A stretch of DNA of 64,000 nt from Acidobacteriota bacterium (lineage in GTDB: Bacteria > Acidobacteriota > Blastocatellia > RBC074): positions 248,001 to 312,000 of the forward strand of contig JADJLO010000038.1 in the NCBI GenBank assembly GCA_016710075.1. The letters are read 5' to 3'. The notes below the pieces were generated by a model. That model worked only from the letters and a program-made list of their open reading frames with translations. It had not been told where the DNA came from and did no database searches. How positions within the stretch are numbered: the stretch's first letter is position 1; every line of letters starts with the position of its first letter. Position numbers and translations under genes: made by a program. Positions 47,381 through 55,611 of the stretch are shown piece by piece.

Positions 47381-47629
47381 ATGGCAGAAGATTATGAAAA
47401 TTACAGCGATTATGAACGGGATTTCTTCATGGCCGTTGATCGCAATACGCTCTCGGAACAGGCCATCTTCGACGCTCTCTCGACCATAGGCGACGACCAG
47501 TATTACACCTTGTTCGAAGTCGAGGTCGAGCACGTCTGCGGCCCCGCTCACGTCCAGGTTTTTCCGGAACGCGCCGGCACCCTCTACAGATGCCTCAATT
47601 GCGGAGTCTCGGGAATCATCGGCGGATAA
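47381..47629 (+). CDS. Small hypothetical protein with CxxC motif
   Basis: 82 residues from ATG 47381, selected because of the strong AAGGAGG site just before it. Acidic N-terminus (MAEDYENYSDYERDFF), then a mixed region and a C-terminal RCLNCG knuckle; an earlier VCGP might supply a third cysteine. It could bind zinc. Family not recognised. It is convergent with the MFS gene, with a hairpin between. Confidence 0.7.
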   Translation: MAEDYENYSDYERDFFMAVDRNTLSEQAIFDALSTIGDDQYYTLFEVEVEHVCGPAHVQVFPERAGTLYRCLNCGVSGIIGG

Positions 47630-47638
47630 CCTGATTAC

Positions 47639-47690
47639 GAGATTTGAAATAAGAGAAACATCCATATCCGAATCTCTTATTTCAAATCTC
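47639..47690. terminator. 18-bp inverted repeat between convergent genes
   Basis: Arms at 47639-47656 and 47673-47690 are exact reverse complements around 16 bases. It lies between the ends of the small CxxC protein gene and the MFS transporter gene, and is AT-rich at the stem ends. Expected to act as a bidirectional terminator. Confidence 0.65.
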
Positions 47691-47712
47691 AATACTGGAT
47701 TTCCCGATCGTT

Positions 47713-48180
47713 CTAGTTGAGCTTGACCGCCTTGTAACCGCCCTTCGAATAGTCCCTGATCCACCATACCGCAAAGACGACAAAGGGGATAATTGCCAGC
47801 ATTGCCACCCACTTGAAGGATTGGGCGTCTCCGATCCTGTCGCGGATCTTGCCCATGTTGAATATCACCAGCCCGAGCATAAACTGCCCGGCAAACCCCA
47901 TCAGTCCCATGGTGAAGGCCCCGCCCTGCGGAAATCTCTCCGAAGTGATGCCAAGCATCGTCGGCCACATAAAACAGACACCGACATAAAAGACCGTAGC
48001 CGCCATATATGCCGTTGTCGGAGATCCGGCATTCGACAACAGGTAGAGGCCCACCGAGGCTATCGTCACCGAAGCCCACATCATCCCAATCGGTGAAATC
48101 CTGTGGGCAATCGGACCGGCAAAATACCTCAGCACAAACATTAACGCGCTTCCATAAACCAGAATCAGGATGCCGCTCAT
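47713..48180 (-). CDS. MFS transporter, C-terminal fragment (frameshifted)
   Basis: 155 residues holding the last five membrane helices: MSGILILVYGSALMFVLRYF, then HRISPIGMMWASVTIASVGL, a GVCFMWPTMLGITSERFP loop and a basic tail. It continues the upstream fragment, but a stretch of about 65 bases between them (48184-48250) is coded in a different frame (ITASIELAPGQMVDSVL...). Thus two compensating indels exist, one near 48250 and one near 48184. Both fragments use the same frame. Confidence 0.82.
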   Translation of the reverse strand: MSGILILVYGSALMFVLRYFAGPIAHRISPIGMMWASVTIASVGLYLLSNAGSPTTAYMAATVFYVGVCFMWPTMLGITSERFPQGGAFTMGLMGFAGQFMLGLVIFNMGKIRDRIGDAQSFKWVAMLAIIPFVVFAVWWIRDYSKGGYKAVKLN

Positions 48181-48246
48181 CGTTCGCCAGCTTGGTCAGG
48201 ACCGAATCGACCATCTGACCCGGCGCCAGCTCAATCGAAGCAGTGA

Positions 48247-48909
48247 TCATCTGCATCCCAGCAGCAGCAGGAATGCCGGATTGAGCGCGGTCTTGAGCAT
48301 CTCACCCGTCGAAATACCAGAGGCCACACGCTCTGTCGGAGGGAATTTCTGCCCGAAAATCAGGATCCCATAGAGGAGTGTCGGAACCAGAATGATCCCC
48401 ATCTGGAGTTGCCAGTGCAACCCGAAATGCTTCATGAAATAACCCAGCAGCCCTCCTATGATCAGCCCCCCAGGCCACCATGAATGCAGCACATTGAGCT
48501 TGTGCGTCTTCTCCTCTGGAAACATTGTCGCAATCAAGGGATTAATCACCGCCTCTACCAGCCCGTTGCCAAACCCCGCAAGCAACATCGAAAGATACAT
48601 GACCAGGTAACTGGGAGCCATGATAAACCCCACAATACCAACAATATGCAGCGAAAACGCAAGGTAGAGAAGGTTCCTCATTCCCAGCGCATCGAGCATT
48701 GGCGAGGTCACCAGGATCGATGCCGCAAAACCAAAAAATGCCATGGTCGAGATCCACGCATAATCGGCTTTTGCTTCACTCTGTTTGAAAAAACTGCCTA
48801 ACGCTGGGTCGTTCAAGACGAGATCCTCGACGTTGCCACGCAGCGCAAATATCATCGCCGTGACAACCAGAGCCAGACAACTGGCTATAAACAGCCTTCG
48901 TTGATTCAT
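48247..48909 (-). CDS. MFS transporter, N-terminal fragment (frameshifted)
   Basis: From ATG 48909 (GGAGG site before it) about 220 residues encode the first six or seven helices: MNQRRLFIASCLALVVTAMI, AFFGFAASILVTSPMLDALG (helix with the MFS loop DALGMRN), GFGNGLVEAVINPLIATMFP and HSWWPGGLIIGGLLGYF. The overall pattern is of a sugar/nucleoside-type MFS permease. The frame ends in GCR at 48247 because of an indel; repaired, the protein would be about 400 residues. The substrate is unknown. Confidence 0.82.
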   Translation of the reverse strand: MNQRRLFIASCLALVVTAMIFALRGNVEDLVLNDPALGSFFKQSEAKADYAWISTMAFFGFAASILVTSPMLDALGMRNLLYLAFSLHIVGIVGFIMAPSYLVMYLSMLLAGFGNGLVEAVINPLIATMFPEEKTHKLNVLHSWWPGGLIIGGLLGYFMKHFGLHWQLQMGIILVPTLLYGILIFGQKFPPTERVASGISTGEMLKTALNPAFLLLLGCR

Positions 48910-49165
48910 GTTTTTTTCCTCCGGCATTGCTGGATTTATTTTTTTTACGTTGGGTACCTGGAATCGCCCCGCATCCTGGTTTCGCAAAATTTCGCGTGAT
49001 TATGTATTCAAGATCCGGAAAAGGCAATCGGGATGCTGCTGTGAAGCTTAAAGTTCCGGATCCAAAGTCAAAAGAAATCTCCCTCAAGAATTAATTTCTC
49101 AAAGAATGTGAAAATCAGATAAACTATCCCCCGTTTATTAATTTTCCGATTACTAATCATAAATA

Positions 49166-49372
49166 ATGACTAGTGATCTTGATTTACCTGCTGAAACAAC
49201 ATTAGAAATGAAAAAAAACGGTGTGAAAATTTTACCAGGTGAGTCCAACCTGCACACATTTGCCGAATTAACATTAAAATCAGTAGATGTTGTAGTTTAT
49301 GGGGGAAAAGCCGGAAACTTTATGGAACAATTCATAACCCGGAGCGTGTCAGCGTCAGAAGATGTTCACTGA
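49166..49372 (+). CDS. Doubtful small open frame upstream of the sigma gene
   Basis: 68 codons in a ~480-base stretch without other genes. It lacks a good ribosome site and shows no known motif; the sequence is more AT-rich than its surroundings. It might be a small protein, an untranslated leader or nothing. The rest of the 48910-49466 gap contains no other frame I can support; the promoter of the sigma-factor operon should lie here. Confidence 0.25.
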   Translation: MTSDLDLPAETTLEMKKNGVKILPGESNLHTFAELTLKSVDVVVYGGKAGNFMEQFITRSVSASEDVH

Positions 49373-49466
49373 ACGCTCGAATTGCGGCAAGAGTCATTAG
49401 AAAATACTGACCGCAATAAGGCACCTCATCAGACCTGAGCGATAAAAGCGATCAAAAGCAATAGAG

Positions 49467-50381
49467 ATGAACCATCTTCCACAAGAAGAACCCGGGGCAC
49501 AAGAAGAGCCCGGGGCCGCAGATCAGACCGGGCCGGATCTAACAGATCAAGCAGATCCAACAGATCAGGCAGATCAGGCAGATCAGGCAGATCCAATCGA
49601 AGCTTCGATAAAAGATCAAAAAAATGCCCGGGACGAGCGGATTGAAACAGGCATCAAACCAATGTCATCTCTGGCATCAACCGCCGGCTCAAATTTTGGT
49701 TCAAAGGACAGGGAGTTGAAGACAGAGAATCCGGCGCTGTCAGGCGAACAGCCAGAGATGGCAGATCAGGCAGAAAAGCCCGGTCCGGTCGCTGATAAAA
49801 TCGCCGATAAAATCGACGATCACGCGCTGCTCGAAGCGACGCGCAACGGTGATGAGGATGCCTTCCAGGAACTTGTGAGACGCTACCGTAATCAGATAAC
49901 CAATTACGTCTACAGGATGTTGAATGATTACGACAGGGCGGTTGACATTGCGCAGGAAACTTTCGTCAGGGTTTATATGCATGCCGACAGATATCAGGCA
50001 ACATATAATTTCTCGACATACATCTACCGGATCGCATACAACCTCGCGATCACGGAACTGCGGCAGAGAAAACGAAGAAGGCTGATACCGCTGCCGACTT
50101 TCTTTTCGGACAAGGACAGCCAGGAGATAGAGGTTGAGCTTCCAGATCAGAAGCAGGTTCTGGCAGATGACGCGATGATCGATGACGAGAGACGTCGTGC
50201 GGTCTCAAAGGCAATAGCGAGCCTGCCGGATATTTACAGAGCCCCGCTGGTGCTCTGCGATATTGAAGAAAAGAGCTACGAAGAGATCTCTGAAATTCTT
50301 GGATTGCCGGCCGGAACGGTGAAATCCCGTATCAACCGGGCCAGGAATCTTCTGAAAGAAAAACTCAGAGAGTTTATTTAG
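49467..50381 (+). CDS. ECF sigma factor (RpoE-like) with repetitive N-terminal extension
   Basis: 304 residues. The last ~190 form an ECF sigma factor: region 2 (FQELVRRYRNQITNYVYRML, DYDRAVDIAQETFVRVY) and region 4 (LPDIYRAPLVLCDIEEKSYE, EISEILGLPAGTVKSRINRA). Residues 1-110 are an acidic low-complexity extension with an Asp-Gln-Ala triplet repeat (encoded by 9-base direct repeats at about 49548-49595) that is not part of the family. A start nearer the sigma domain is possible (an ATG at 49758). Followed by an anti-sigma gene, so it probably directs an envelope-stress-type regulon. Confidence 0.9.
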   Translation: MNHLPQEEPGAQEEPGAADQTGPDLTDQADPTDQADQADQADPIEASIKDQKNARDERIETGIKPMSSLASTAGSNFGSKDRELKTENPALSGEQPEMADQAEKPGPVADKIADKIDDHALLEATRNGDEDAFQELVRRYRNQITNYVYRMLNDYDRAVDIAQETFVRVYMHADRYQATYNFSTYIYRIAYNLAITELRQRKRRRLIPLPTFFSDKDSQEIEVELPDQKQVLADDAMIDDERRRAVSKAIASLPDIYRAPLVLCDIEEKSYEEISEILGLPAGTVKSRINRARNLLKEKLREFI

Positions 50382-50443
50382 ACAGGCAGTAAAGCCAGTC
50401 AGTATAGTTTGATCCGGGTAATTAAAAGTTGGAGATTATATTA

Positions 50444-51104
50444 ATGACCTGTAAAGATATTAAAACGTCAATTGATTCGGCATCCCGACGGGACCCGGTC
50501 GCGCCATCAGTCAAGTCCCATCTGATGGAATGCACGGATTGCAGCAGTTATTCCGATCAGACGATGGGTCTGATTGCACTGCTCAGGGCCCAGCCGATGG
50601 TTGAGGTGCCTTCAGATTTCGACTTCAAGCTGCGGGCGAGAATTGCAAGAGCCAAGTCCGAGCCTGAATCAACGTCCATTCTTGGGCATCTCTGGGCGAA
50701 AACTTTTTCCTGGGGACAGACGGCAACAGCGGCTGCGGCGCTTGGTCTGGTGTTGACCTTCGTCACCTACAATTATATGCACCGATCCTAACGCCATTGT
50801 CCAGGGTGTTTCGACTTCGGCAGTTGCGAGCCTGACAGAGCAGGCTTTGCCGGCGGCGGGGGCAACCTTGCCGACCGAAGCTGCAAAGACGACACGAGTC
50901 GCCAGCAGAAACGTGCACCAGCCCGTTTTGATGCCAGTGCTGGAAAAATCCGGCGTTGAAAACCAGGGCAATCAGAGAAATGACGGCACCTGGAAAGCCT
51001 ACAATTCCGAAAAGAGGCAGATAGTTGCGGCTCCATCGAGTTCGACGCTGGTTGGAGCTGAAGGCTACGCGGTCAAGACTGCCGCTTTTGTGCCTTCAAT
51101 CTAG
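50444..51104 (+). CDS. Zinc-finger anti-sigma factor with frameshift
   Basis: Starts at ATG 50444 behind a GGAG site. The N-terminus is a zf-HC2 type anti-sigma domain (MTCKDIKTSIDSASRRDPVA ... HLMECTDCS, with the Cys/His cluster). One membrane helix follows (about 92-112, TATAAAALGLVLTFVTY). The frame stops at 50791, but shifting by one base near 50779-50784 continues as DPNAIVQGVSTSAVASLTEQ and on to 51104, giving about 220 residues with a plausible outside domain. It should hold the upstream sigma factor at the membrane until a signal triggers release. Confidence 0.78.
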
Positions 51105-51206
51105 TGACCGAGGAGTTGTTGAGATATATTTCAGGCCGCAGGTGAGCCTCTCGCCCTGCGGCCTTAATCCTTTGTTTTGTACCGCCAAAAGTTCACTTCA
51201 ATCAGA

Positions 51207-52826
51207 ATGTCTCTGCGAGTCCGATTCCGCAACACAGCTGTTTTATTCTGGATTCTCGCGCTAATTGCCTCAGTGCCCGGCCAGATTCCGAAGCAGCCGG
51301 GCAGTAAAAACCGCCAGGCCACACCCCGCACAGCTAAACAAAAACAAGACCTGGAACAGGAAAAAGATCCCGGGGCGAATCTGCTCAGACAGGATGCTCC
51401 GAAAGGTTGGGTTTGGGTCACTCAAATCGTGGACCTTTCACAGCAACTTGGAGGTGAAGCCGCGATCATGACGCTGGATGGAGAGCCTGTGCCATCAATG
51501 CAGCGACGCAGAATAACGCTCGGTCTGATTCTGGATAACGAAGGGCACATTGCGACCAGACTGATAGATGTGACGCCGAACAGGCCACCGATTAACATCT
51601 CCGTTCGCGCGTTGGGATCGAGACCTGCTACGGCTGACTTTATCGGGATGGATACGGTCAGCGGGCTCTGTGTCCTGAAAACCGACGACGAGAGCATCAA
51701 AGCCGGTGCTTTTTCAAGCCCGGATCCGCTCCCGCTCCGCATGGATATCAATCTGTATGGTTTTCATCCGAACAAGCCGCTCAATCTGGATTCGGCTGTA
51801 GTGGCCGGCAGTCCACGTGTAATCCTGTTCAAAGGCAGAATTTCCAAAGCGCTCGGCGATTTCCGATACAATCAGGGAAACCCAATTTATACACTTGTCA
51901 GTCCTGGATTGACTGCGGTGCAGGATTGCAGCCTGATTCTTGACCGGGGAAACTCGATCTTCGGACTGGCCATTTACAACATGGGAGCCGGCGGCAAACA
52001 CCTTGTTTATCCCGTTTCAATGATTCAGAAAATCACGCAATTGGTGATCAACACACACAAAAGCATATCGCACGGATGGCTTGGAGCAACAGGCATCGAT
52101 GAGTACGGAAGAATGATCACGCCGACATCGAAAGCGAGCAATCCGACAGTCTCGGAAAGAGGTGTGAGGATCACAGCCGTGGCTCCCGACAGTCCGGCAG
52201 AGATTGCCGGCGTGCGCCCGAAAGACATTCTCCTCAACGTCAATGATCGACGGATCGAGACATATGCACAATTGGCAAGCCTGATAAGGCAGATCCCGGC
52301 CAACAACGAAATAAGCCTTCGTGTAAAAAGAGGCATTGAATACAAGGTGCTCAGGGCGAAGCTGGTTGCCGCCCCCGCGGTTGAACCCGAACAACAACTG
52401 ATAGCTTTCGCCAGAAGGCTTGAATCAATGGAAGAAGAGCTGAGGCTGCTGCCTCCGAGCGATCCGGCCAGGAACAAACTGGAATCCAAGGTCGACATGA
52501 TGAGGCATTTCGTAGGGGCAGTGACAGGCCCGGCGCCACCCGAGATCAGACTGCGTGTTTTTTACGGAATGGAAGTTCAGCCTCTGACCGGCCAGTTGAT
52601 GAATTACTTTTCGGTCTCACAGGGGCTGCTCATTTCAAATGTGCTCGAAGGCAACCGGGCATTTAAATCCGGTCTCAAAGCGGGCGATGTGATAACTAAA
52701 ATAGGCGATATCGTCATTACCGATATGACAAGCCTCATGACTGGCCTGGATAAATGGGTCAACGGGCAGTTGCAAATAACCGTATCGCGCCGTCATGAAA
52801 GCCTGAAGTTGAATTTCAAGAATTGA
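51207..52826 (+). CDS. Degenerate HtrA-like protein with two PDZ domains
   Basis: 539 residues from ATG 51207. Signal peptide (about 10-27, ending SVPGQ), a basic linker, a trypsin-like beta region (about 70-270) and PDZ domains at about 300-385 (VRITAVAPDSPAEIAGVRPKDI) and about 460-535 (LLISNVLEGNRAFKSGLKAG). In the protease region the expected His, Asp and GxSG serine motifs are replaced (ATRLIDV, SGLCVLK and DCSLILD), so it is probably catalytically dead. Downstream of a sigma/anti-sigma pair this is the place of a DegS/MucD-like sensor or regulator. Confidence 0.82.
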   Translation: MSLRVRFRNTAVLFWILALIASVPGQIPKQPGSKNRQATPRTAKQKQDLEQEKDPGANLLRQDAPKGWVWVTQIVDLSQQLGGEAAIMTLDGEPVPSMQRRRITLGLILDNEGHIATRLIDVTPNRPPINISVRALGSRPATADFIGMDTVSGLCVLKTDDESIKAGAFSSPDPLPLRMDINLYGFHPNKPLNLDSAVVAGSPRVILFKGRISKALGDFRYNQGNPIYTLVSPGLTAVQDCSLILDRGNSIFGLAIYNMGAGGKHLVYPVSMIQKITQLVINTHKSISHGWLGATGIDEYGRMITPTSKASNPTVSERGVRITAVAPDSPAEIAGVRPKDILLNVNDRRIETYAQLASLIRQIPANNEISLRVKRGIEYKVLRAKLVAAPAVEPEQQLIAFARRLESMEEELRLLPPSDPARNKLESKVDMMRHFVGAVTGPAPPEIRLRVFYGMEVQPLTGQLMNYFSVSQGLLISNVLEGNRAFKSGLKAGDVITKIGDIVITDMTSLMTGLDKWVNGQLQITVSRRHESLKLNFKN

Positions 52827-52973
52827 GCGGCGCCTGAATCATCCTGCCCCCGCCACCCCTTCCGGCACGAACTTTTTCAATCATCTTCAACCGTTGCGAC
52901 GCCTGAGCAGTCCTGATATTCTCTGTTTTCGAATATAGAGAATGAGAAAGCCGCTGACAAATTGAAATTACAG

Positions 52974-53297
52974 ATGTCCGCCAAGATCACCGTTATTGTA
53001 TACATCCTTATCTGCTTTGAGGTCGGGGTGTTGTTGCTCATCCTGCCCTGGACTCATTTCTGGGAGGACAATATCTTTTTATACTTCATCACCGGCAAGC
53101 TGAATGCGGCGTGGGTGCCGACATTCATGACCAGCGGATATGTCAGAGGAGCGGTGACAGGACTTGGCGTGCTCAATATCCTTGCCGGGTTAAGGGACAT
53201 ATTCAAGTTCAGGGATAGCGTGGAAGCGCTGTCGTCATATGCTGACACCCAGAAAGAAAGATCCCAGGATGCTTCGGTTGAAGCCCCCGCCAAATAA
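52974..53297 (+). CDS. Small hypothetical membrane protein
   Basis: 107 residues from ATG 52974 (a TTG four codons earlier is possible). Two hydrophobic segments (about 8-28, VIVYILICFEVGVLLLILPW, and a weaker one about 52-75 including VTGLGVLNILAGL) and a charged tail. No known family is evident. It overlaps the thiE start by about 29 bases and is likely co-transcribed with it. Confidence 0.7.
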   Translation: MSAKITVIVYILICFEVGVLLLILPWTHFWEDNIFLYFITGKLNAAWVPTFMTSGYVRGAVTGLGVLNILAGLRDIFKFRDSVEALSSYADTQKERSQDASVEAPAK

Positions 53298-53934
53298 CTT
53301 GATCTACCTGATCACCAATAGAAAATCTTATCAATCCGATGATCGAGGGTCTGAATCAGATAAACAGATTGAGGCCGTCAGGATCGCAGCAGAAGCCGGA
53401 TGTCAATTAATACAGATCCGTGAGAAGGACCTGGAAACAGGGGCTTTGAGTCGTTTTTCGCGATCGGCCATCGAGGCGGCGCATCGATATGACAAAAAAG
53501 TTTTGATCAACGACCGGCTCGATGTGGCATTTGCAGTGGGCGCAGACGGGGTGCATCTGAGAGTCGACTCAATTCCGTGTTCGGCGGCACGCAGGGCAGC
53601 GGATGCAAGAGGGTTGACGGATTTCATGATCGGAGTCTCGACCCACTCACTCGATCAAGCACTGGATGCGTGGGATTCCGGGGCCGATTTCATAGTCTGC
53701 GGACCGGTTTTTGAGACGCCGACGAAGATGGCATACGGCGCCCCGCTGGGGCTTGAACGATTCGGCGAGATCTGTCGGCGGGTGAGGATTCCAGTCATTG
53801 CCCTCGGCGGCGTAACCCTTGCCAATTATCGAGAGGCGATCGAAGCCGGAGCCGCAGGCATTGCAGCCATCGGGTTGTTTGCAAACCCGGACAAGTTAAA
53901 GTTAGATGAGGTCATCAAAGAATTACTGACTTGA
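53269..53934 (+). CDS. thiE: Thiamine-phosphate synthase-like protein
   Basis: 221 residues from the ATG at 53269; another ATG ten codons upstream (53239) is possible. TIM-barrel motifs of ThiE/TenI: LIYLITNRKSY, CQLIQIREKDLE, VLINDRLDVAFAVGADGVHL, GVSTHSLDQALDAWDSGADF, VCGPVFETPTKMAYGAPLG and VIALGGVTLANY. ThiE joins the pyrimidine and thiazole phosphates to thiamine phosphate. TenI lacks some of these residues; the presence of the GPVFETPTK loop favours ThiE. Confidence 0.88.
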   Translation: MLRLKPPPNNLIYLITNRKSYQSDDRGSESDKQIEAVRIAAEAGCQLIQIREKDLETGALSRFSRSAIEAAHRYDKKVLINDRLDVAFAVGADGVHLRVDSIPCSAARRAADARGLTDFMIGVSTHSLDQALDAWDSGADFIVCGPVFETPTKMAYGAPLGLERFGEICRRVRIPVIALGGVTLANYREAIEAGAAGIAAIGLFANPDKLKLDEVIKELLT

Positions 53935-53942
53935 ATCAGCTA

Positions 53943-54902
53943 TCATCCATTGCTTAATTTTGTCCTGATCTGATCATTATCGAGCGCAGCCATGATTGAA
54001 GCGACATCTCCGATGCGGTTGCCCAGACCGGCAGGGACGATCCGGCAGGCGGCCACAGCCTGAGGCAGAGCCTCTTGAGCAAGGGTCTGCCTTGCGGTCA
54101 GAAAAATTCTTTCACCCAGAGCGACCGCCAGTGAGCCAAGCACGATCATTTGCGGATTGAGTGTATCTACAAGCAGGGCCATTCCCCTGCCCATCCATCT
54201 ACCGGCTTCGGCGGCGACTTCCAGAGCTTCCGGGTCATCGGCGATCATCGATGCGACAAGTTGACGAATAGGGCTGCGGGCGGACCAGCGCCTGGGGAAC
54301 ATCCGCGATGCGAGTTCGACGAGGCCTTTTCCTGAAGCAAACCCTTCCCAGGATCCGGTTTTGCCAAAACCTACGGGGCCATCCCAGGCGAGCCGCAGAT
54401 GTCCGACTTCTCCGGCCGTGTCTGAAGCTCCGTGGAGCACCTGCCCATTGATGATCAATCCCGCGCCTAGCCCGGTACCGAATGTCAGAAAGATGAGGTG
54501 GCGCAAATCGCGCATGCCGCGACCGGCTCCAAAATGGAATTCCGCAAGAGCTCCTGCATTTCCATCATGTTCGATGAAAATCGGCAGGTCGGGAAAACTT
54601 TGCGACAGACGGTCTTTCAACCGCACGCCGTGCCATCCGGGCAGATGCGGCGGATCGATGAGAACACCTTCGCCGATCTTCAACGGGCCGCCGATCGAAA
54701 CGCTCAAAGCGATCAGTTCGTTTCCCTGTTCGAGCGATTTGACTCGCGTCCTGGTCATCAGATCCACGAGCGTTGGGAAGATCTCTTCAAACGGTCTGTC
54801 GGCTTCGGTGGCGATCTCTTGTCTTTGCAGGATCTCAGCGCCTGCTGTGGCCTCGACCACAGCAGTCTTGGTTCCTCCCACATCAAGCCCCATGATTGTC
54901 AT
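53943..54902 (-). CDS. ROK-family sugar kinase lacking the zinc motif
   Basis: 319 residues from ATG 54902 (a GTG eight codons earlier is possible). ROK features: IMGLDVGGTKTAVVE (phosphate 1), EHDGNAGALAEFHFGAG (catalytic Asp), FLTFGTGLGAGLIINGQVLHG and GEVGHLRL. After this His the family normally has CxCGxxGCxE for a structural zinc; here the region reads WDGPVGFGKTGSWEGF with no cysteines. The protein is otherwise complete and similar in size to glucokinases. The sugar is unknown. Convergent with thiE. Confidence 0.87.
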   Translation of the reverse strand: MTIMGLDVGGTKTAVVEATAGAEILQRQEIATEADRPFEEIFPTLVDLMTRTRVKSLEQGNELIALSVSIGGPLKIGEGVLIDPPHLPGWHGVRLKDRLSQSFPDLPIFIEHDGNAGALAEFHFGAGRGMRDLRHLIFLTFGTGLGAGLIINGQVLHGASDTAGEVGHLRLAWDGPVGFGKTGSWEGFASGKGLVELASRMFPRRWSARSPIRQLVASMIADDPEALEVAAEAGRWMGRGMALLVDTLNPQMIVLGSLAVALGERIFLTARQTLAQEALPQAVAACRIVPAGLGNRIGDVASIMAALDNDQIRTKLSNG

Positions 54903-54941
54903 CTGCTTGAATTTGATGCGTGTCACTCGTCTTAAACCTAC

Positions 54942-55595
54942 CTATAAATTCTCGATCCGAAGCTGAACTTCAGCATATTTCCATGCGCGATCGAACTCCT
55001 GTCGCACCCATTCGGCATCGGTCATCTTCTGCTGAGCTTTCAGGCTCTCCATCAATCCGAAAAGAGAGCGCGGATTGCGCAGGTTTCGCCTCAGATCCTC
55101 GCGGAAGACGGTTTCGGCCTCGGCGGCTTGCCCGGTGCGCAGCAGCGCCCCACCCAGAGATTCGCGCACCGGATAATACCAAGCCGGCGGCTCGTCAAAA
55201 CGCAGGGCATCCTGGGCTTCGACGGCCTTGCGCCAAAATGGAATTGCCGCCATACCATCCGCGGCAAGGCGCGCGGCAAGGACGAAGTCGGCAACATTCA
55301 GGACCTTCTGTGCAGGATTGAATGACAATTGCAGCTTTTCTGATACGGCTCTACGCGCGACGGCAAATGCCTGCTGCTCGGCACGCGCTTCATTCGTTCT
55401 GTGTTTGGCGGCAAAGGCCAGGGTTCGCGCGTAACGCCAGATGGCTGTTGTGAAGGCCAGCTTTGAGTCAGGCGCCGGAGTGTCGAGGATATCGTCCCAG
55501 CGTTGAAACCGCAGCATCACATAGATCGGCATCGGCGCAAAATAGTCGGTCATTTCGGGCATGATGGCGATCATCCGGAGACTCATGACGCTCAA
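54942..55595 (-). CDS. TPR protein, C-terminal fragment (deletion/frameshift)
   Basis: About 217 residues that continue a ~560-residue TPR family: PIYVMLRFQRWDDIL, ARTLAFAAKHRTNEARAEQQ, PAWYYPVRESLGGALLRTGQ and AETVFREDLRRNLRNPRSLF with the TPR unit spacing. In this frame the coding can be read back to about 55635 (AAAKKAADELSVMSL), upstream of the first ATG. It belongs with the next fragment to the right; a piece of some 70 residues between them is missing. Confidence 0.75.
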   Translation of the reverse strand: MSVMSLRMIAIMPEMTDYFAPMPIYVMLRFQRWDDILDTPAPDSKLAFTTAIWRYARTLAFAAKHRTNEARAEQQAFAVARRAVSEKLQLSFNPAQKVLNVADFVLAARLAADGMAAIPFWRKAVEAQDALRFDEPPAWYYPVRESLGGALLRTGQAAEAETVFREDLRRNLRNPRSLFGLMESLKAQQKMTDAEWVRQEFDRAWKYAEVQLRIENL

Positions 55596-55611
55596 TTCGT
55601 CAGCCGCCTTT

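Noticed and set aside
47255..48256. Minus-strand open frame of 333 codons
   Set aside because: Only its first ~25 codons are meaningful, as the misframed middle of the MFS transporter; the rest is out-of-frame reading.
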